This document shows, one piece after another, positions 6,218 to 8,433 of a stretch of 8,433 bases of DNA. This DNA comes from Methanothrix sp. (lineage in GTDB: Archaea > Halobacteriota > Methanosarcinia > Methanotrichales > Methanotrichaceae), in NCBI GenBank assembly GCA_023229165.1, contig JALNZQ010000108.1:1-8433 (forward strand). Reading direction: 5' to 3'. Made by a program: the position numbers and the translations under genes. The notes below the pieces were generated by a model that did no database searches, was not told the DNA's origin, and saw nothing but the letters and a program-made list of their open reading frames with translations. The stretch's first letter is position 1, and every line of letters begins with the position of its first letter.

Positions 6218-8433
6218 CTAGGCTGTAGCGTTGAGGCGAGCCTGAGTTAGATTGATGGCATACCCGGCGTTTGAATTCTCCGGATCGATCTCTAAGACCT
6301 CTTCAAAGGCACGAAGAGCTTCTTGATAACGTTTTTGAGCCACCATGACCAGGCCCTTGCAGTATTTGGCATCAATATTTTGCGGCTGCAGCAAGGCAGC
6401 GGCCTCAAAGCTCTGCAAAGCCTCATCGAGATTTCCGCTCTGATTTTGCGCCAGTCCCATCAGCATCCAGGCAGCTGCATCCTGCGGATTTAGCCGGGTC
6501 GCATTCCGGAAAGCATCTGCCGATTGGCCGTAGCGGCCCAAAGAGTAGTACACCTGGCCCAGATTATACCAAACCTCCTCATGGGATGAATCGGCCCGGC
6601 GTGCCTTTTCCAGGCTCCCGGCAGCCTCATCGTACCGGCCAATCGAGGCCTGCATGCTTCCCAGATTGGACAAGGCAGCATAGTCTCCCGGATTTGCGGA
6701 TACGATCTCTTGGAAGCATTTTAAGGCTGGAGAGCTGTTGCCGAGAGCTGCCAATGCCAGGCCCTTGCCCAGCAATGCCTCGACATCAGATGGCATCAGG
6801 CTCAGGGATCTGTCAAAGAGAGGCAGAGATCTGCTGTACTCTCCCAGGGCAGCGAGAGCATTGCCCTGTCCTCGGTAGCCATGGCCGCTGGGATCAAATG
6901 CAGTAGCCTGCTCGTAATAGTGAAGAGCATCGCTGTAGTTGCCCTTTTCGTAAAGCACGTCACCCATGCCCAGGAGAGCAGCCGCGTTTTGCGGCTCTAT
7001 GGCAAGAGCTCGCTGGTAGCTTTGCCGGGCGAGATCAACATCCTTGCCGCAGAGCTCTGCGTTGCCGCGGCCTGCCCAGGCGGCGGCGTTATCTTCATCC
7101 AGTGCCAGGACCAGGTCGTAAGAATGCAAAGCGGATTTGCAGTCTGCCATTGCATACTGAATTTTAGCTTCTCCCAATAATGCCCGAATATTTTGCCGGT
7201 CGATTTCAAGAACATTCTCATACAGCGGCAATGCCTTATCAAGGATGCCATTTCCAAGGAATGCATCACCCCTGCCCAGCATCGCCCGCACGTTGCCAGG
7301 GTCCTGATCGAGGACACGACCATAGGCCAACAGTGCTCCGGAGAGATCTTTTTGCTCCAAGAGCACATCTCCTTTACCAAGCAAGGCAGCAATATTATCC
7401 GGATCCAGGAAAAGAGCCTGATCATAGTACTGCAAGGCCTTTTGCATCTCTCCTTGCTGGTAGAGGGCCTCTCCTTTTCCCAGCAGGGCAGCGACACTTT
7501 TCGAATCCTGGGCCAGAGCACTGGCAAAGCTTTCCAGAGCAAGGGGATAATCATGCAGCGCCAGAAGGCAGTATCCACTGCCAAGCAATGCCCGAAGATC
7601 GTCAGGCTTTATCTTCAAGGCCTGATCGTATGTCTGCAGAGAGGAGTTGTAGTCCTGCCTGGCATAGAGAGCCTCAGCTTTTCCCAGCATTGATGCAAGA
7701 TCGCTGGAGTTGTGCACAAGTGCCGCCTCGTAGAACTCTATCGCAGGATCGTATTCCTGGAGAGCAAGCTTTGCATCGCCCATGCCCTGCAAGGCCGCAG
7801 CATTTCTTTTTTCCTTCTCTAATACCAGGGAAAAACATTGCACAGCCTCTCGGTACTTTGCGTTTTCCAGCAATAGACTGCCTTTGCCTAGCAGAGTCTC
7901 TGTGTTATTATCATCCAGCTTTAATGCCTTGTCGTAGCTTTGCAGGGCGCCTTTATAGTTTTGTAGCTTCTCTTGCACCCGTGCTTTTTCATTCCACATG
8001 GTGATATTCTCCGGGTCCAGACGCAGGGCAGAGTCAATGAATAGCCCGGCCATTCTATATTTCCCTGTCATGGCCAGGATACGCCCCTTTAATTCCAGGG
8101 CAGGAAGGCAGGACTGATTGATTTCTATTGCCCGATCCAGCGAATCGAGGGCCTCGGACAGCCTTCCCAGGTGGGAGAGCATCTGTCCCTTGAGCAGCCA
8201 TGCTTCCGCCCGAGGATCAAGCTCAAGAGATTTGTTTATGCTCTCTAAAGCCAGAGAATACGAGCCGTTCCTGCTATAGTTTTTTGCCAGCTCAAAATAA
8301 TAGGAGATTTCTGAGATCGCCACAGCTTTTTGCTGGGAGGCATTCCCCGATTCGGCCTTCTTCATGCTGACGACAAGTGCTGCCGATGCCTTCTCTTTTC
8401 CGGCCAGTGCGCCAGGATCCGAAGGCAAAAGGA
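6218..8433 (-). CDS. Tandem tetratricopeptide repeat (TPR) protein, 20 repeats, 5' partial
   Basis: The frame is open to the right edge, so the start is missing; a TTG at 8428 is the first possible internal start, but an upstream start is expected. Counting from that codon as residue 1, 736 residues are seen. They comprise an Ala/Ser/Lys-rich lead of 39, twenty consecutive TPRs (40-718, all 34 residues except repeat 15 with 33), and an 18-residue tail that would form a capping helix. Repeats show the TPR pattern of small residues at positions 8 and 20 with Pro near 32 (LDPDN, IDPEN). TPR arrays form a superhelical scaffold for protein-protein contact; no catalytic domain is visible. Fifteen N-X-S/T sequons occur among 37 Asn, suggesting export and N-glycosylation, but any signal peptide or anchor lies outside the window. 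The partner is unknown. No terminator is evident between it and trmY, so read-through is possible. Confidence 0.88.
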   Translation of the reverse strand, partial: LLPSDPGALAGKEKASAALVVSMKKAESGNASQQKAVAISEISYYFELAKNYSRNGSYSLALESINKSLELDPRAEAWLLKGQMLSHLGRLSEALDSLDRAIEINQSCLPALELKGRILAMTGKYRMAGLFIDSALRLDPENITMWNEKARVQEKLQNYKGALQSYDKALKLDDNNTETLLGKGSLLLENAKYREAVQCFSLVLEKEKRNAAALQGMGDAKLALQEYDPAIEFYEAALVHNSSDLASMLGKAEALYARQDYNSSLQTYDQALKIKPDDLRALLGSGYCLLALHDYPLALESFASALAQDSKSVAALLGKGEALYQQGEMQKALQYYDQALFLDPDNIAALLGKGDVLLEQKDLSGALLAYGRVLDQDPGNVRAMLGRGDAFLGNGILDKALPLYENVLEIDRQNIRALLGEAKIQYAMADCKSALHSYDLVLALDEDNAAAWAGRGNAELCGKDVDLARQSYQRALAIEPQNAAALLGMGDVLYEKGNYSDALHYYEQATAFDPSGHGYRGQGNALAALGEYSRSLPLFDRSLSLMPSDVEALLGKGLALAALGNSSPALKCFQEIVSANPGDYAALSNLGSMQASIGRYDEAAGSLEKARRADSSHEEVWYNLGQVYYSLGRYGQSADAFRNATRLNPQDAAAWMLMGLAQNQSGNLDEALQSFEAAALLQPQNIDAKYCKGLVMVAQKRYQEALRAFEEVLEIDPENSNAGYAINLTQARLNATA
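6275..8311 (-). repeat. Twenty degenerate 102-base tandem repeats encoding TPRs
   Basis: The coding sequence repeats with a 102-base (34-codon) period. One unit, repeat 15 (HGYRGQGNALAALGEYSRSL onward), is 99 bases. Repeats 5, 7-12, 14 and 16 share a sub-motif of the form (A/M)LLGKG at the start of helix A, while repeats 1-4 and 17-20 do not. This suggests the middle of the array expanded from one ancestral unit. Confidence 0.85.

Noticed and set aside
6997..7584. A 195-codon minus-strand frame inside the TPR gene
   Set aside because: It is a shifted frame of the repeats, rich in Trp, Cys and Met, without TPR or any other pattern. The main frame has perfect 34-residue periodicity through this region.
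7180..8004. A long + strand open frame (274 codons) opposite the TPR gene, and others nearby such as 7193-7693
   Set aside because: It is antisense to the TPR repeats. Its translation is low-complexity and rich in His, Pro, Gln and Arg with no domain, and its openness follows from the repetitive codon pattern of the real gene.
6275..8311. Regular 102-base periodicity considered as a CRISPR-like or satellite array
   Set aside because: The period equals 34 codons in one intact frame, the units are degenerate without constant repeats and unique spacers, and the translation is plainly TPR.
1..8433. A novel defence, mobile or biosynthetic system
   Set aside because: Apart from DUF364, DUF655, the TM2-like protein and the TPR scaffold, every gene is a recognisable housekeeping or transport gene. 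There is no nuclease, integrase, toxin, helicase or ATPase partner, and no sign of horizontal insertion.

Overview
The window reads as chromosomal DNA of a euryarchaeon, most likely a methanogen. The evidence is a set of archaeal-type genes: ribosomal protein L21e, RNA polymerase subunit Rpo4 (RpoF), the archaeal form of Pus10, TrmY, a DUF655 protein and a KsgA/Dim1-type rRNA dimethylase, with a DUF364 protein nearby. The moderately high GC, the DUF364 gene and a long extracellular-looking TPR protein would suit a Methanothrix (Methanosaeta)-like or other Methanosarcinales genome. That placement is inference, not something the sequence proves.

Layout. A DUF364 gene runs off the left edge on the + strand and ends at 639. 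Everything else is on the - strand, so the layout reads from right to left. At the right edge is a 5'-truncated gene for a protein of 20 tandem TPRs (6218-8433). A 75-base gap with a plausible TATA element follows. Then comes a tight train of eight genes: trmY, a small two-helix membrane protein, pus10, L21e, rpo4, DUF655, rsmA and an MFS transporter. The MFS gene meets the DUF364 gene tail to tail with only six bases between stop codons. Coding density is very high. The largest gap, 112 bases in front of pus10, is out of character and may hide a broken gene end or a second promoter.

How the genes fit together. The train makes components of transcription and translation: a ribosomal protein, an RNA polymerase stalk subunit, an rRNA modification enzyme and two tRNA modification enzymes. 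Pus10 and TrmY act in sequence on the same tRNA nucleotide: Pus10 makes pseudouridine at position 54 of the T-loop, and TrmY methylates it to N1-methylpseudouridine. DUF655 has a helix-hairpin-helix motif and overlaps rsmA by four bases, hinting at a nucleic-acid role coupled to RsmA. The MFS transporter at the end has no obvious link to this theme. Genes are stitched together by a 41-base overlap (pus10/L21e), a stop directly abutting a start (L21e/rpo4), a Shine-Dalgarno sequence over a stop codon (rpo4/DUF655) and an ATGA overlap (DUF655/rsmA).

I see no tRNA or rRNA gene, CRISPR array, insertion sequence, toxin-antitoxin or defence module. The points most worth following up are the pus10/trmY pairing, the sequon-rich 20-TPR protein, the pus10/L21e overlap and the possible frameshift behind the small membrane protein.
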